64,000 nt of DNA, taken from NCBI GenBank assembly GCA_014529385.2, contig CM043960.1:76903910-76967909 (forward strand). The letters are read 5' to 3'. The stretch is from Adiantum capillus-veneris. Lineage: Eukaryota; Streptophyta; Polypodiopsida; Polypodiales; Pteridaceae. The translations under genes and the position numbers were made by a program. The notes under the pieces are model-generated. The model ran no database searches. It saw only the letters and a list, made by a program, of their open reading frames with translations, and had not been told where the DNA came from. Shown piece by piece: positions 35,430 to 48,589 of this stretch; position 1 is the first letter of the stretch; each line of letters opens with the position of its first letter.

Positions 35430-36045
35430 TGTGGGGGAATAAATGGGAACAAGAATTAAGATATAGATGTGCTTATAGATCTAGTTCACCATGGGGCCAA
35501 TGGTAAAGGGACCCAAATGAGGAAAGGCCTATCAAAGAGCAAGGTTAGTCAATGGAGAAAAAGACCTTAGGGTTGTCTTCATTAAAGCCTCCAAAGGTAA
35601 GTGTTAAAAGCCTTAAGACATAGTCTTTAAATTTTTACTCTTTAGTCACTAAGGTCCAAGTAGGCAAGGGGGCAACTTGCCTAAGCTAGGGCTGTGCTTA
35701 AGCAGGGGGCCTGCCTGCTTACCAAGTTCAAAGTACTTGCTACTAATGAGGGGACGAGCCCTACAAAGGAGGGAGGTAGATAGTAAGTGAGCACCTCACC
35801 AATGACCCATAATCTCATGGGAGGAAAGGGGCCACATATCAAGTGTAGAGACACACTGCTCAAGCAAGCAGGGGTTGTGCTTAAGCAATGGGGGTGCTAG
35901 CTTAGCCTCACAAGGGGAAAGAAGGACACTTGTCAAGAGGCTACACACCTTGCCACAAAGGGAGCCAAGCTCGCATTGGCTAGAGGGCTACATGGCCCAA
36001 TAAGCTTTAAGGAAAGCCTAGGGAAGGGGGTCGACCTAGCTAGCT

Positions 36046-36110
<65 letters not shown>

Positions 36111-36852
36111 GAGCATCCCACGAGCTCTCTCACTCTCATTATTCCCTTCATACACTCTTGTGAAGCAAGGATTCCATCTCCTTCTCCAATCTTGAGAAGT
36201 TGAGTGCCTACTACGACAAGCTCTTGGCTATGGATGCAAATCCACACAAGAGAATGCTTATGCTTGCTTATCAATCTCTCTAATCTCCATTATCACTATG
36301 TTAAGCTATGCTAAAATATCTATGAGTGATTATGTGAAAGGGGTTATTGCTTTCTCATAGAGCTACTTCTACTTCTCTCTTCTTCCTCACTCCCTGCCAG
36401 CTCTCCTCACCTTTCATGGTGTTTGAGATCTTGGGATTGAGGCTAGGCATTTTCCAAGTTCATGTTAATCATGTTTATTGTTGTTACCATGCTAATTCTT
36501 GGTGAGTGAAGCTTACCATCTTCATCTCATCAAGAAGGTCTCAAGGAACAAAAATAGTTGTATTGTAGGCAAGTCTTCCATCATGGAAGAATCTATAATA
36601 CAAATGCCTATTGGAGGGGGAACCGGCTCCAACTAATCCGGTCCTCTATTGGTGTCAATTTCTCTAAACTCTCACTCTCTTTTACAAGTATTGATCATGC
36701 CATGTTAATGAAGTAATGTGTTAGTGTTGCTCTCTCCATCCAAGCACTTTCTTTCTCACTATAAATCTATACTCAAAGGAATGCTCAAGGAAATGCTTAA
36801 TATGTTATTCGCTTTCCGCTCCAACTCAAGTTAAAAGGCTAATTCCATTACA
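35430..36852 (+). repeat. Candidate 5' LTR of gypsy C
   Basis: It begins TGTGGGGGAATAAATGGG and ends CCATTACA, one base before a tRNA-iMet primer-binding site at 36854. The right border is good; the left border is chosen only by the TG start and plausible size. It holds a (TC)n tract at 36048-36106. I found no second copy in the window, in line with the element being cut off at 39657. Confidence 0.45.
36048..36106. repeat. (TC)n tract inside gypsy C 5' LTR
   Basis: A pure CT run of 59 bases. Confidence 0.97.
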
Positions 36853-36853
36853 T

Positions 36854-36865
36854 TGGTATCAGAGC
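36854..36865 (+). other. Primer-binding site of gypsy C
   Basis: TGGTATCAGAGC is an exact match to the common initiator tRNA-Met complement used by plant LTR retrotransposons. Confidence 0.8.
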
Positions 36866-36989
36866 ATTTGGTTTCTCTTTTCTTGCTTAAGAAGAGAGGT
36901 CCTTAAGTAGCCTATAAATGCTTGATGTTGTTAATTATATTAGGGTAAGTGGAACTGGGATCTATTATCGGTTTTGTTGAGCCCACTAT

Positions 36990-38057
36990 GTGGGGTATGG
37001 TGCACACCTCGGGAGCTTTGGACTTAATAATGGAGTCTTTTTAGACTTGATGAGAAGGTCCCAAAAGCTAAACAAGTTCAAGGAGGGAGGAAAGTGTATC
37101 TCTTTTCTCACTTATGATGGCACCTTTGGTGCTACTAAAAAAGTGTTGGCCTTCATCCAACAATTTGATGCGGCCTTTGGAGACGAGGTCTTTACAGAGT
37201 CCTCCAAGCTACACCATGTAGCTATGCACTTTCAGAAGTCAACTCGTCAATGGTGGGCTAGCCTTCTTGGCAACGGCAAAGCCCCAAAGACATGGAAAAG
37301 TCTACGAGTTTCCATCATGAAGCAATTCCTTGCAAGCGATGCAAAGGACAAAGTGCTTACTGAATGGTGCATCTTGAAGCTTCTCTCTCATGAGTCTATC
37401 CACAAGTATGTAGACAAGTTTTGGGATTTACATCTCAAGGCTATTGTCTTTCAAAAGATAGACTTTGCCAAGAAAAGATAGCAATTATGTGCGGGATTAC
37501 CTGAAGAGATGGCCGAATAAATCAACTCTCAACAGCCTGGTACTATTAGCGAAGTAATCCATCACACCATGGTTGATTCACGTATCAATTTCCATCGAGG
37601 GACTGGATGTAATGTCAAACCCATGGACAACAAAGGTAAAAATGATGCAAAGGGAAAAACCAATGCTCAAAATTCTTCCCAAGGCACTTCCAACAACAAC
37701 AACAACAACAACAATCGATCCAAGGAGAAGGGAGTTTACAAAGGTAAAAACAAACTCTCTCCTGAAGAGCTTGAAGCTTTTCGCAAGGACCATAAGTGTT
37801 TCAAGTGTGGGGAGCAAGGACACGGCTATCGTTCTTGCCCCAAGGATAATACTTGCAATGAGACTCCTAGGGCTTCCACCATCGAAGCTCCAAAAGAGGA
37901 TGCTCATTGCAAAGGCTCATCACTCTCCTATTCTTGGGGAAAGGTAAGAGAGCATGATGCATTCACCTTGTTTGACCCTGGCTTTACTCACAATTTCATA
38001 CAACGGAGTTGGCCACCAAGTTGGGCATTCAAGCTTTTGAGATGGGAGATATGGTAA
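36990..38057 (+). pseudogene. Gypsy C gag (capsid and zinc knuckle) with start of protease
   Basis: The frame reads FLTYDGTFGATKKVLAFIQQ, WWASLLGNGKAPKTWKSL and SIHKYVDKFWDLHLKA, a typical retrotrans_gag region, with in-frame stops at 37479 and soon after LPEEMAE. The same frame resumes through an asparagine run coded by (AAC)n and a CCHC zinc knuckle CFKCGEQGHGYRSC near 37800-37840. Near 37970 LFDPGFTHNFI is the protease active site region, with D-P-G in place of the usual D-[ST]-G. Gag forms the particle and binds RNA. The altered triplet and the stops make this copy inactive. Confidence 0.75.
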
Positions 38058-39657
38058 TGATTGATGCAGCTTTCAAGGGACAGCAAGCCTCTGTTACTCC
38101 CTTGATTGGGAAGTTGAGGCTTCATGTCCAAAGCTATGTCGACAAAGAAGACTTCTTGATCTCTCTTCTCCAACATGAGGATGTTATCCTAGGGGCACCA
38201 TGGTTTGATCGCATGGTTGCCAATATGAAGTTCCCTGAACGGAGAATTTACTTCACTTATAGGGGAAAGAATATGTATATAGATGCTAGTGAGCGTGGTC
38301 ACACTATTCCACTTGTAAATTCTCCTGCTTTTGATAAATCAATGAAGAGCTCAGTTTCTGTGTATATGATTTTTGTCAAAGAGTCTCCAAAAGATCCTAA
38401 TGTTTCATCAAATGTAAATGGTAGGAATCAAGAAGAGTTAGACTTGTCTAATTTTCTAAAAGGATTCCAAGATGTGTTCATCGATGATATCCCTATGGAC
38501 TTACCTCCAAAACGAGGGGATGATGACCATCCCATTGAGCTCCTTCCTAGAAGCTAACCACCTAACAAGCCTCCTTATCGAGTCTCACAAGCTCAACAAG
38601 AGGAGATCATGAGGCATGTACAGGAACTGGTAGACAAAGGGATGGTGAGGCCTATCTCCTCTCCCTTTTTTTCTCCAATCCTTTTAGTGCAAAAGAAAGA
38701 TGGTACATACCGCATGTGTGTGGACTATCGAGCATTAAACCATATCACTATCAAAAACAGATTTCCCGTGCCTCGGGTAGAAGATCTGCTTGATAAGCTA
38801 CAAGGCTCTACCTACTTCAGTAGGATTGACCTTAAGAGTGTCTATCATCAAATAAGGATAGTGGATGAAGATATCTTAAAGACCGCATTTCGCACAATGT
38901 TTGTCTTTATGAATATCTAGTCATGCCTTTTGGTTTGACTAATGCACCAGCTACATTCAATCGTCTAATGAAGAAAATTTTTAGACCATACCGCAAATTC
39001 ACTGGAGTGTTCTTTGATGATAACATCATCTACTCCAAGTCTTTGGAGGAACATAAGCAGCATCTCCAAGTGGTTTTTCAAGCATTGAGGGAGAATAAGC
39101 TTTTCCTCAACCAAAAGAAAAGCGATTTTTTCCTTCAAGAGATTCAATACCTAGGTCATATTATCTCTCAAGATGGTATTCGTATGGATCCATCAAAGTT
39201 AAAGGTAATAAAAGCATGGCCTAACCCAAAGAATCTACATGATCTAAGAAGCTTTATTGGTATGTGCTCATACTATAGATGTTTCATAGCAAAGTTCTCT
39301 CAAACAGTAGGACCGCTACATGATTTAACTAAGAAGAATGTTAAGTATATATGGACTGCTAAAGAGAAAAATGCTTTTGATAAGCTCAAGGAGAAGCTTA
39401 CCTCCCAACCAATCCTCATGCTTCCGGATCTCTCAAAACCATTTGAGGTCCAATGTGATGCTTGTGGTGATTGCCTTGGAGCAGTTTTGCTTCAAGAAGG
39501 GCATGCCATAGCATATGAGAGCCGACTACTTAATACTGATGAAAAAGTATTGGGCATTTATGAGAAAGAGCTTTTAGCTGTTCTACATGCTCTAGACACA
39601 TGGAAGCACTACCTATTGGGGACTCCATTTATTCTACCTCCTCAAGGCTCATCATAA
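38009..39657 (+). pseudogene. Gypsy C pol: protease end, RT and truncated RNase H
   Basis: The first frame has the protease C-terminal half (VILGAPWFDRMVANMKFPER) and reads through a TAA at 38555 into RT: DKGMVRPISSPFFSPILLVQ, GTYRMCVDYRALN, FSRIDLKSVYHQIRI. A frameshift near 38905 leads to VMPFGLTNAPATFNRLM, FFDDNIIYS (catalytic F-x-D-D at the YxDD position), YLGHIISQDGI, and RNase H FEVQCDACGDCLGAVLLQEG and YEKELLAVLHALDTWKHYLL. It breaks off after LLGTPFIL, so the end of RNase H and all of integrase are missing. Truncation at 39650 is probably a deletion or another insertion. Confidence 0.82.
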
Positions 39658-41359
<1,702 letters not shown>

Positions 41360-41568
41360 GGGCTCGGATCATAGGTTGCCTTCACAGGCCGTTGCTAGCA
41401 GGGAACACATGTCGATAGGGCATTACCTCAAATACACAGGGAGGAGTTTTGAGCATCTGTCACCTCCAATGATGCAGGGAGCACTTTAGTGCATTACCTC
41501 AAGGAGATACACACAAAGGTAAGGTCGTTTTCTGACCTTATAAACAAGGAATCGATTAGGTCTTGAAG

Positions 41569-42320
41569 ATGTACTCACCTAACACCTCGGTCCATACCCC
41601 CATTCACAAGAGCTTTCGTGCGGTGGCAGTTGCACCCAAGAAAGACCCTCTCACCCACCAAGACGCATGAATCTCCACCTTGAAAATTCAAATCCAAGAG
41701 CTCATCAAGGAGAACAACTCGCTCAAGCAGCGCCTACACCTGCTTGAAGAAGCCAAGGCAACAGAGAACCAAGATTTACTCACAAAAGCTCACAATGCCG
41801 AGACCACTCTCATTGAAACAGTCACAGCAGCCAAGAAAGAAATACACGAAGCGACACAAGAAACTAGATACCAAGATACAAGCGGCTCTATAGGAAAACC
41901 GGCTACAAGAGTCTCTCGGTCTCAAGGTCAGGATTGGAGGGCTTGACCCTCCGTTAAACAATGAAGATACATTCAAAGAAATGCTCACTCAGCTCAATGA
42001 TTCCCTCCAACCAATACACATCAAGCCCGACATTGTCCTTTGGATAAACGACTCAAGCAAGGCAATACCTGCTAAGCAATGTATCCTCACTTTCAAGGAA
42101 AAAGAAGAGCGGATGAAGCTACTGCAACAATCCCACCATCTCAAAGGAAGGGATTGCCGAGGAATTGACCCCAAACCAGCTTAAACTCAAGTCAAGTGAG
42201 CTTAAGAAAATGCATGAGGCCCGTAAACAAGGCAAATGGACGGTTTACCGAGGCGGTAAGGCCATCATCTAGGAGTTTCGAACTCCCAAATGGGGACCTC
42301 CACCACCTAACCCCCCCTAG
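41569..42320 (+). pseudogene. LINE 2 ORF1 protein (coiled coil, RRM-like, C-terminal domain), broken
   Basis: The ATG at 41569 opens MYSPNTSVHTPIHKSF and an in-frame TGA lies at 41668. The coiled coil follows (LIKENNSLKQRLHLLEEAKA). After a frameshift near 41870 the text is LQESLGLKVRIGGLDPPLNN, then CILTFKEKEERMKLLQQS (RRM-like domain). A further shift gives EELTPNQLKLKSSELKKMHE and GKWTVYRGGKAII, the hallmark C-terminal domain of L1-type ORF1 proteins (ELTPxQ ... KxGKWxVYRxGKxI), ending with a proline run before a TAG. Expected role is RNA binding in a LINE particle. Confidence 0.7.
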
Positions 42321-42416
42321 GATTTCCTTTTCTTTTTTCTTGTTCTTGTTGGACCCTCAATGCTTAACTGATATGTATGTCATATTTTTAGCTAAAGTCC
42401 GATGTAATGTTTTGTT

Positions 42417-42454
42417 GGTCCCATAGGTCAAATTTGACCTCCGAGGATGATAAT
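42417..42454 (+). other. LINE 2 3'-terminal hairpin block
   Basis: Same 38 bases as 23985-24022 with one difference; here GGTCAAATTTGACC is a perfect 14-base palindrome able to form the stem of a 3' hairpin. A (TC)n run starts six bases later. Confidence 0.85.
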
Positions 42455-42456
42455 TG

Positions 42457-42460
<4 letters not shown>

Positions 42461-42513
<53 letters not shown>
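42461..42513. repeat. (TC)n tract at right end of LINE 2
   Basis: A 53-base TC run in the same strand sense as the tract at the left end. Confidence 0.97.
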
Positions 42514-42515
<2 letters not shown>

Positions 42516-43525
42516 ATGGGTGCAGTGGAAAAAAGGGGAGGTAGGGATAATACTATCTTTTACAAATTATGGGTAAACATTTGAATAATAATGGTGTATA
42601 TTTTAATGTCTTATTCACGATCAACTTTTCACCATTGTCTTTGTAGGTTTATCTCTCTAATGAGTGCTTATTATCTCATTCAACCACTAAAAAGTCTCCT
42701 TTCCACTATTCAATTTTGTTTTTGTAATGAGAATGTTTTGTCCGCCCAAGCCAATAAAAAAGTTGTATACTTTCAAAAAATAACTCTCTTTTTCATCAGC
42801 AAAAAGGGGAGGCATGACTAACACCACACCCCTATGAAGTAGGCGAAAAAAAATATCCTGTTCTTTTTCATTAGCAAAAAAGGGAGGCATCACTAAGGCC
42901 TCACCCCTTTCGGGTAGGGCAAAAATTGGAACTTTACACCATCTCTTCAACTCAAATTTTTATAAACAACCTTAGTGGCAATCAAATAACTCGGTAGCAC
43001 AATTCTACCAAGCGCACACACACAAAGGGAGTCTTACCAAACAACGAGCAAGATTTTTTGAGCAAAGAAAAACCGAGCAAAGTCTATCAAAGAGAATAGC
43101 AACAACCAAAAAAGTTACATGACAATTGAAAAAACCTTATAATAGTTGAACAACCAATCAAATTATAGTTCTAACAAGATTCTAAAGTTATTGATCATAG
43201 TTTGATTCAAACACAAAGTTCATCAAGTTAGGATAAGTTTTGGAGCTTATTTAAGTCCATTATTAAAATAATTAGTTTTCCACACACCTACACAAATGGT
43301 GGGTTCATCTTGGTTTTTGATCGAGAAAAAAAATATATATCATGTATGAAAGTTAATTGTACATACGTATGTGCATCCATTATGAACACCTTAAGGAAGC
43401 CAGATTTCACTTAAATTTGGTGAACTTTGAGAAAAGGTTATGCAACTTATCTTCTCTGTAGGAGCCCCCCCCCCAACCCAAACAACACCAGACACACACA
43501 GATGGTTGCTTGCATGTGCTTAGCT

Positions 43526-43526
<1 letters not shown>
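42514..43526. other. No gene; contains a two-copy degenerate repeat
   Basis: No coding signal. Two imperfect copies of about 75 bp (CATYAGCAAAAAGGGAGGCAT...) start near 42796 and 42871. A run of ten C lies at 43465-43474. Confidence 0.4.

Positions 43527-43562
<36 letters not shown>
43527..43562. repeat. (AG)18 microsatellite
   Basis: A short AG run on the + strand, with no recognised element ends next to it. Confidence 0.97.
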
Positions 43563-43564
<2 letters not shown>

Positions 43565-43956
43565 CAACCACTCAGTCGGTCAGTATCCCCCCTCCGCTCC
43601 CAACGCATGCTTTGGCTCAATTCTTCATGCTATGGCTTATGGACTTCAAAAGGACTGTGTGCATATCGAGAGAGAGAAAGAGGAAGAGGGATCTTCCACC
43701 CATGGACCTACTACACCGCAAGACAGAGATGAAGAAAGAGAGCTACTCTCTCCTCGTAGCATGCTTACCAACTCCATGGATGCCACGCCCCCTACACAGC
43801 AAGATCCTTTTTCTCTTTCGTGTTGATTTCTTTGAGTTGCCATATGTCTGTCCCCCACCTTTTCTCTCTCTCAAACCTAAGGTATCCACCAAGATTTCAA
43901 TTAATGAAGCACCTCAAAATCATATGTGCCACATTATACTAGGCTCTGTGTTCATG

Positions 43957-44235
43957 CGCACCCTTAAAGACAACTTCTGTTTTGATCAAAACTTAAATTT
44001 CTTCATTTCAATCAATTTGTGTCCCTCACAAACAAATCGGCTTGAATGGTTCGCAACGGTGCACACCCTTAGAGACAACTTTCGTTTTGATTAAAACAAA
44101 TTTCCTTCATTTCAATCAATTTGTGCCCCTCACAAATTGGCTTAAAGGGTCCACGCAGGCGCACACCCTTAGAGACAACTTTTGTTTTTATCAAAACTTA
44201 ACCTCCATTTCAAACAATTTGTTCCATTTTTCGTT
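43957..44235. repeat. Three imperfect tandem copies of about 100 bp
   Basis: Each copy starts like GCGCACCCTTAGAGACAACT and contains TTTGATTAAAAC, TTTCAATCAATTTGTG and CCCTCACAAATTGGCTT. Starts lie near 43957, 44063 and 44160. They end just before LINE 3 sequence begins. Confidence 0.85.
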
Positions 44236-44605
44236 GATTATAAGATCCTTAACTCCGATTGGCTACCAAGGGTGCTAACCAACTTCTGGCTAAGCTTTAT
44301 GTAGATGACTCCTTGCTCTTTCTCAAGGCTTTCCTTGAGGTTATCAGCATGAAGGCTCTAAAAATTATGCAAACATTTTCCCTAACCTTAGGGTCAAAGT
44401 GTAGTACTGAAAAATCTAAATTGATCTCTCTATCCGAGAACGATTCGTTTGATCCGTCTTTGTTGAGCGGAGAGATAATGTCCAAAGGGAAGGTATTCCA
44501 ACATCTAGGAGCCCCTCTGGGGATGGACATTTCTCACAAATAGAGGTTCATGTGGGTTATGGAGCAAGTAAAAATTAAGATGCGAAGATGGGAGTATGTG
44601 CTTCT

Positions 44606-45031
44606 TGAAAGGTATGGTGGTTATGACAAAAATGTAAATGAGCTGTTCATGATGTGATTAGAGATTTAATTACAAGAGAGATTAGAGAGAGAAATTGACA
44701 CTAATACATTGGAAAATCATGATATCAAACTAATATGCAAACATGGATACAAAATAGCTAATGATGTGATTTAATTACAAGAGAGATTAGAGAGAGAAAT
44801 TGACACTAATACAATTGGAAAATCATGATATCAAACTAATATGCAAAGATGGATACAAAATAGCTAATGATGGCATTGAATGAGTAGGTGCAAAGTGTGT
44901 AACTTGGCTTCTTATATAGGCTAGAGGGAGAGCATCGAATGACGACCTAATCAGTGATGTCAAATGTGTAGGCTTCCAAGATAAAGGGTGTTCTCACTTG
45001 TGGTGGTGCAGATGTATCACACACCCCAACA
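44606..45031 (-). repeat. LTR (3' LTR of the minus-strand element), 426 bp
   Basis: It matches 46705-47022 but is 108 bp longer because a segment of about 110 bp (from GATGTGATT...AATAGCTAAT) is tandemly duplicated at about 44653-44870. The sequence contains CTTCTTATATAGGC; on the sense (minus) strand this gives GCCTATATAAGAAG, a good TATA box. Confidence 0.85.
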
Positions 45032-45469
45032 AACCTCCCCATGTGTGATGTAGCAGCACCCAAATAGTACAAAGTTGTCTTCCTCAGAGAATAGTCAACT
45101 CGGTGTAAGACCAAAATCACAACATCCTCCCTAGGGAATTGCCAATTGGGTATAGGATCAAAGTGTGCACCTCCCCTCGAGATATGTAGGCAACTAGGTG
45201 GTAGGTCAAATAGAAATGGGGCTTCTCCAATGTTGGAGATTAAAGTGAAGTCCTACTTCAAATTTTTCAAAGTATGTTGTGTCAGGTTTTGTTGCCGATG
45301 TCGGTTGCAAAATTGTTGTTGTCGTCATTGTTGATGCTCCTCCCCTTCAAGTGCGTCGTCAAAATGATCATGGATGCCGATGGTAGCATGGCATACAAAA
45401 CAGATTTTGTGCAAAAATGTGTGAGGATCGTCTTACCCGATGTCGGGCAGTGTTTGATCCTTGTACAAT

Positions 45470-45940
45470 TTAGTCATCTTTGTGAAACCGATCATGGTCG
45501 TGCTTTGTGTCCAATGCAAAGTTCAAAAATAAATGTGTGCAATTGTGTATGCAAATGACTTGGTGCAAAATGCTAGGACATGTGTGTGTAAATGCATACT
45601 GTGGGGCTTCTCTGTCTTTAATAATCTTGGAAGATTGGATGTAAGCATATTTTTCTTTGTTTTGATCCATGTGGAGATTAAACGGTAAGAGAAGGCTCTT
45701 TGAAGACCATTCTAAAAACTTTCCAAATCTCGACTTGATGCTGCCTATTGGAATGAACTCTTGGTGTGCAAAAGATCTACCGGAAAAAAAATTGCGCATG
45801 ACCGCCATCCAAAATGAGGAGGTTGAAGAGATTGACACCATGGCAATTGCGTGTGACATAGTCTTACGGACCCAAATGCCTTCAATGAATCCAATTGTAT
45901 TGGCTTTGGTGTCCAGCTTGTGAGTATGTGCACGCACCAT
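45470..45940 (-). CDS. Uncharacterised ORF inside the non-autonomous LTR element (156 aa)
   Basis: The frame is on the sense strand of the element and is the longest in its interior. It reads MVRAHTHKLDTKANTIGFIE and SFAHQEFIPIGSIKSRFGKF. I recognise no domain, no zinc knuckle and no catalytic motif. It may be a captured fragment or chance. Confidence 0.2.
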   Translation of the reverse strand: MVRAHTHKLDTKANTIGFIEGIWVRKTMSHAIAMVSISSTSSFWMAVMRNFFSGRSFAHQEFIPIGSIKSRFGKFLEWSSKSLLLPFNLHMDQNKEKYAYIQSSKIIKDREAPQYAFTHTCPSILHQVICIHNCTHLFLNFALDTKHDHDRFHKDD

Positions 45941-46690
45941 GGGATTGGCCGCTTCTAACCCAAAGGGACTTTAAATTGTGGTCAAGTGCCAATGCTAAGG
46001 TCCATCGTTGACAAGGGAACTTGCCCTTGCAAACTTCTGTCAAAGCTTAGCCTTGAACAGATTTTGGTGTCTGTCTGTGATCACCTCCTCACTATAGGAA
46101 AGGATTTTGAACCGACGATGACCCACCACACTCACTAAGAATAGAGCCAAAGCTCCTATCCAACTTACCCCACATGGATACCTTGCGATAACTACCAAAA
46201 TTAGTCAAGTTGGCTTTGGCCTTGTGGAGTTAGACTTCAAGAGCTCATACATACACCCAAAAATAGTGAATATTGGATGGAGTTGAGAGGATTCTCGGCC
46301 TCAGAATGCAGAGTTTGATAGCTCTATGGAGAGCTCTTGGTAAGCACTTGTTCACAATGCAATGAGTTGAAACACAAATAAAGGTTAATTATGAAGCAAA
46401 ACTTGCACAAAATTTATCACAAAAATGCAATGCAAAAGAAAATTAATTGATTATTAATGGAAGATGACTTAATGATGCTCCTAATCTAGCATGCCCTCTT
46501 TCTAAAAAACTTTTAGCAAGGGTAGTGGCTCGAGGTTCTTCACCAACAACATGCCCAATCACTAGAGCAATTAGCATAGAGGAAAATGCTAACCTAAATG
46601 CGTATGCATGGGAAATTGATTCAATCTTATGAGGGAGAGGAGAGCTCACAAGATCTAGCATAGAAAATAATGCCTAGGAGTGAACCGTCG

Positions 46691-46702
46691 GCTCTGATAC
46701 CA
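46691..46702 (-). other. Primer-binding site of the minus-strand LTR element
   Basis: On the minus strand it reads TGGTATCAGAGC, exact for initiator tRNA-Met, two bases after the LTR end at 46705. Confidence 0.85.
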
Positions 46703-46704
46703 CA

Positions 46705-47022
46705 TGAAAGGTATGATGGTTATGGCGGAAACGTAAACAAGCCATTCATGATGTGATTAGAGAATTAATTACAAGAGAGATTAGAGAGAGAAGTTGACAC
46801 TAATACAATTGAAAAATCATGATATCAAACTAATATGCAAAGATGGATACAAAATAGCTAATGATGGCATTGAATGAGTAGGTGCAAAGTGTGTAACTTG
46901 GCTTCTTATATAGGCTAGAGGGAGAGCATTTGATGACCTACATAGTGATGTCAAATTTGTAGGCTTCCAAGGTAGAGGGTGTTCTCACTTGTGGTGGTGC
47001 AGATGTATCACACACCCCAACA
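46705..47022 (-). repeat. LTR (5' LTR of the minus-strand element), 318 bp
   Basis: Starts and ends with the TG/CA dinucleotides and adjoins the primer-binding site. It lacks the tandem duplication of the other LTR; the two otherwise differ by scattered changes and small indels, so the insertion is not recent. Confidence 0.87.
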
Positions 47023-48589
47023 CTTATCCCCTTCTCGAGCAGAGTGAATGCTATCAATTCGTTTATGCTGTCATATATAGCTTTCACTGGTTTGTTGCTT
47101 AAGCTGGCTAAATGCAACTAGAAAGAGTTTTTGAAACCAGTAAAGATATTTCTTTGGAAGAACACACTAAAGACACAACACCCTAGCAGTGGGCAAAATG
47201 GGAGATGGTTGCGAGACCTGCTGAGCAGGGCGGGCTTGGGATCCTTAACCCTAGCACTCACGCAAAGGCTCAATGTGCCAAGTTTGTGGTAGCCCTCACT
47301 AAGCAAGACAAGGCATGGGCTATTATGGCCAAAGATATAATGAACAGCTCCAGAATACGCTCGCAAGGTGGTTAGTGGAAAGGGCTTGACGTGCATGATA
47401 AGTTGATGGCCCCGCAATGGGCCATTCTTAAAGTTGGGGGTATAGTAGGAGAGCTTATTTGAAAATGGAACAAAGAAGCGATGACTTTGGATTGGGGAGA
47501 GATTTTGAGATACTTCCACAACTCTATATCTCAATGGTCCCCTTGGCTATCCAAGGCTAGAGAAGTCCTTCTCACCCCTTTTTGGAGGAAAGTGGCAAGA
47601 AAGGTCAATAACAAAGGTATTTAGGCATATAGGTCAATTGTGGGACTACAACAGAGGCTATTGGACAGGAATAGATCAACTAGCCTTCGAATTTAGCCTC
47701 AATGGGTCAGAAAGATTGTTGACCAATAGAGTCTTGAACACCTCAATAGGTGGTACTTACCTAACTGTGAGTCCAAGCTCGAGTGGAAAGCTTGGCGTTG
47801 GCCTGTGAACATACATCATTTAAAACCCAAAACTAAGATCATGTATCTCGCCCTCATGGATTCATAGGATTGGTTCTCTCCACTTAATAAGAAATGGGAA
47901 AACTTTGGCGATGGTCAAGATGGGATACGGTCATGAGGAACATATGGTGCCAACAATGGCCGCTTGGGATGAAGATCTTTTTATGGAAGGTGTTATGGGG
48001 AGCAATGCCAACTAGTGTGAAGGTCCTTGCAACAAGAATTGGTCCAGATAGATGTGTGCAATGTATAATGGCTTGTGAAGACCTCTCTCACATGTTCAAG
48101 GAGTGTCCACCAATCTATGGTCTTGCAGGCAAGATTTGCAAATAAATCCCAAAAACTTGGAAAATAGGATTCTTCAAGAACGATCTCTTCTTGGGAGGGA
48201 AGACGTTCAAGAGTCAGACACTGCTCATTTCTAAATTGTGAGGTGTTTCTACCTCAAACACATTTGGAAGAAAAGGAAATGTCGGATCTTTGAGGACTCC
48301 TTAGAAGTAGCAAAGTTCATGGAGATAATCCAAGAAAGCAGGGTAACGATCATCGACATTGGTAAGCAAAGAAACTCAGAGGAGTGAAACAAGACCCTAG
48401 GTGCCATATTAAAGAACGTACAAAGGTGAAATTATGGACTCATCTATAGTCGTGGGGTGGCTCCCCTATTAGCCGATGTATCTATGATGTGCTGAAGTGG
48501 TCATGGCTCCTGACGAGCATGGCAGGAATTTGTAATTTTTGGATCTCTTAATATAATTCACTCACCATTGTGAGTTTTGAAAAAAAAAA

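Larger units (their letters stand above)
44606..47022 (-). mobile_element. Small non-autonomous LTR retrotransposon inserted in LINE 3
   Basis: Two direct repeats bound it: 44606-45031 and 46705-47022. Read on the minus strand the LTR is TGTTGGGGTGTG...TACCTTTCA. The primer-binding site is at 46691-46702 and a purine tract next to the other LTR at 45032-45040. Flanks CTTCT and CTTAT look like a 5-bp target duplication with one change. The 1.67 kb interior has no gag, protease or RT, so it depends on another element for movement (LARD/TRIM-like in layout). Confidence 0.8.
44244..48589 (+). pseudogene. LINE 3 (L1-type) RT and zinc-binding region, split by an LTR element
   Basis: 44259-44605 reads QLLAKLYVDDSLLFLKAF (catalytic YVDD), TLGSKCSTEKSKLISLS and FQHLGAPLGMDI, the RT thumb side of plant L1 elements. 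The LTR element 44606-47022 interrupts it. The text continues at 47028 (INSFMLSYIAFTG, FLWKNTLKTQ, AGLGILNPS in shifting frames) to a zf-RVT-like module at 47894-48145 (WDTVMRNIWCQQWPLGMKIF, RCVQCIMACEDLSHMFKECP). A poly(A) run ends it at 48580-48589. The endonuclease and early RT are missing, so it is 5' truncated. Multiple stops show an old copy. Confidence 0.72.

Noticed and set aside
37690-37725. (AAC)n run coding asparagines
   Set aside because: It is inside the gypsy C gag frame and is an ordinary low-complexity linker before the zinc knuckle.
45274-45558. Plus-strand open frames inside the small LTR element
   Set aside because: They are antisense to the element as fixed by its primer-binding site and purine tract, and show no motif.
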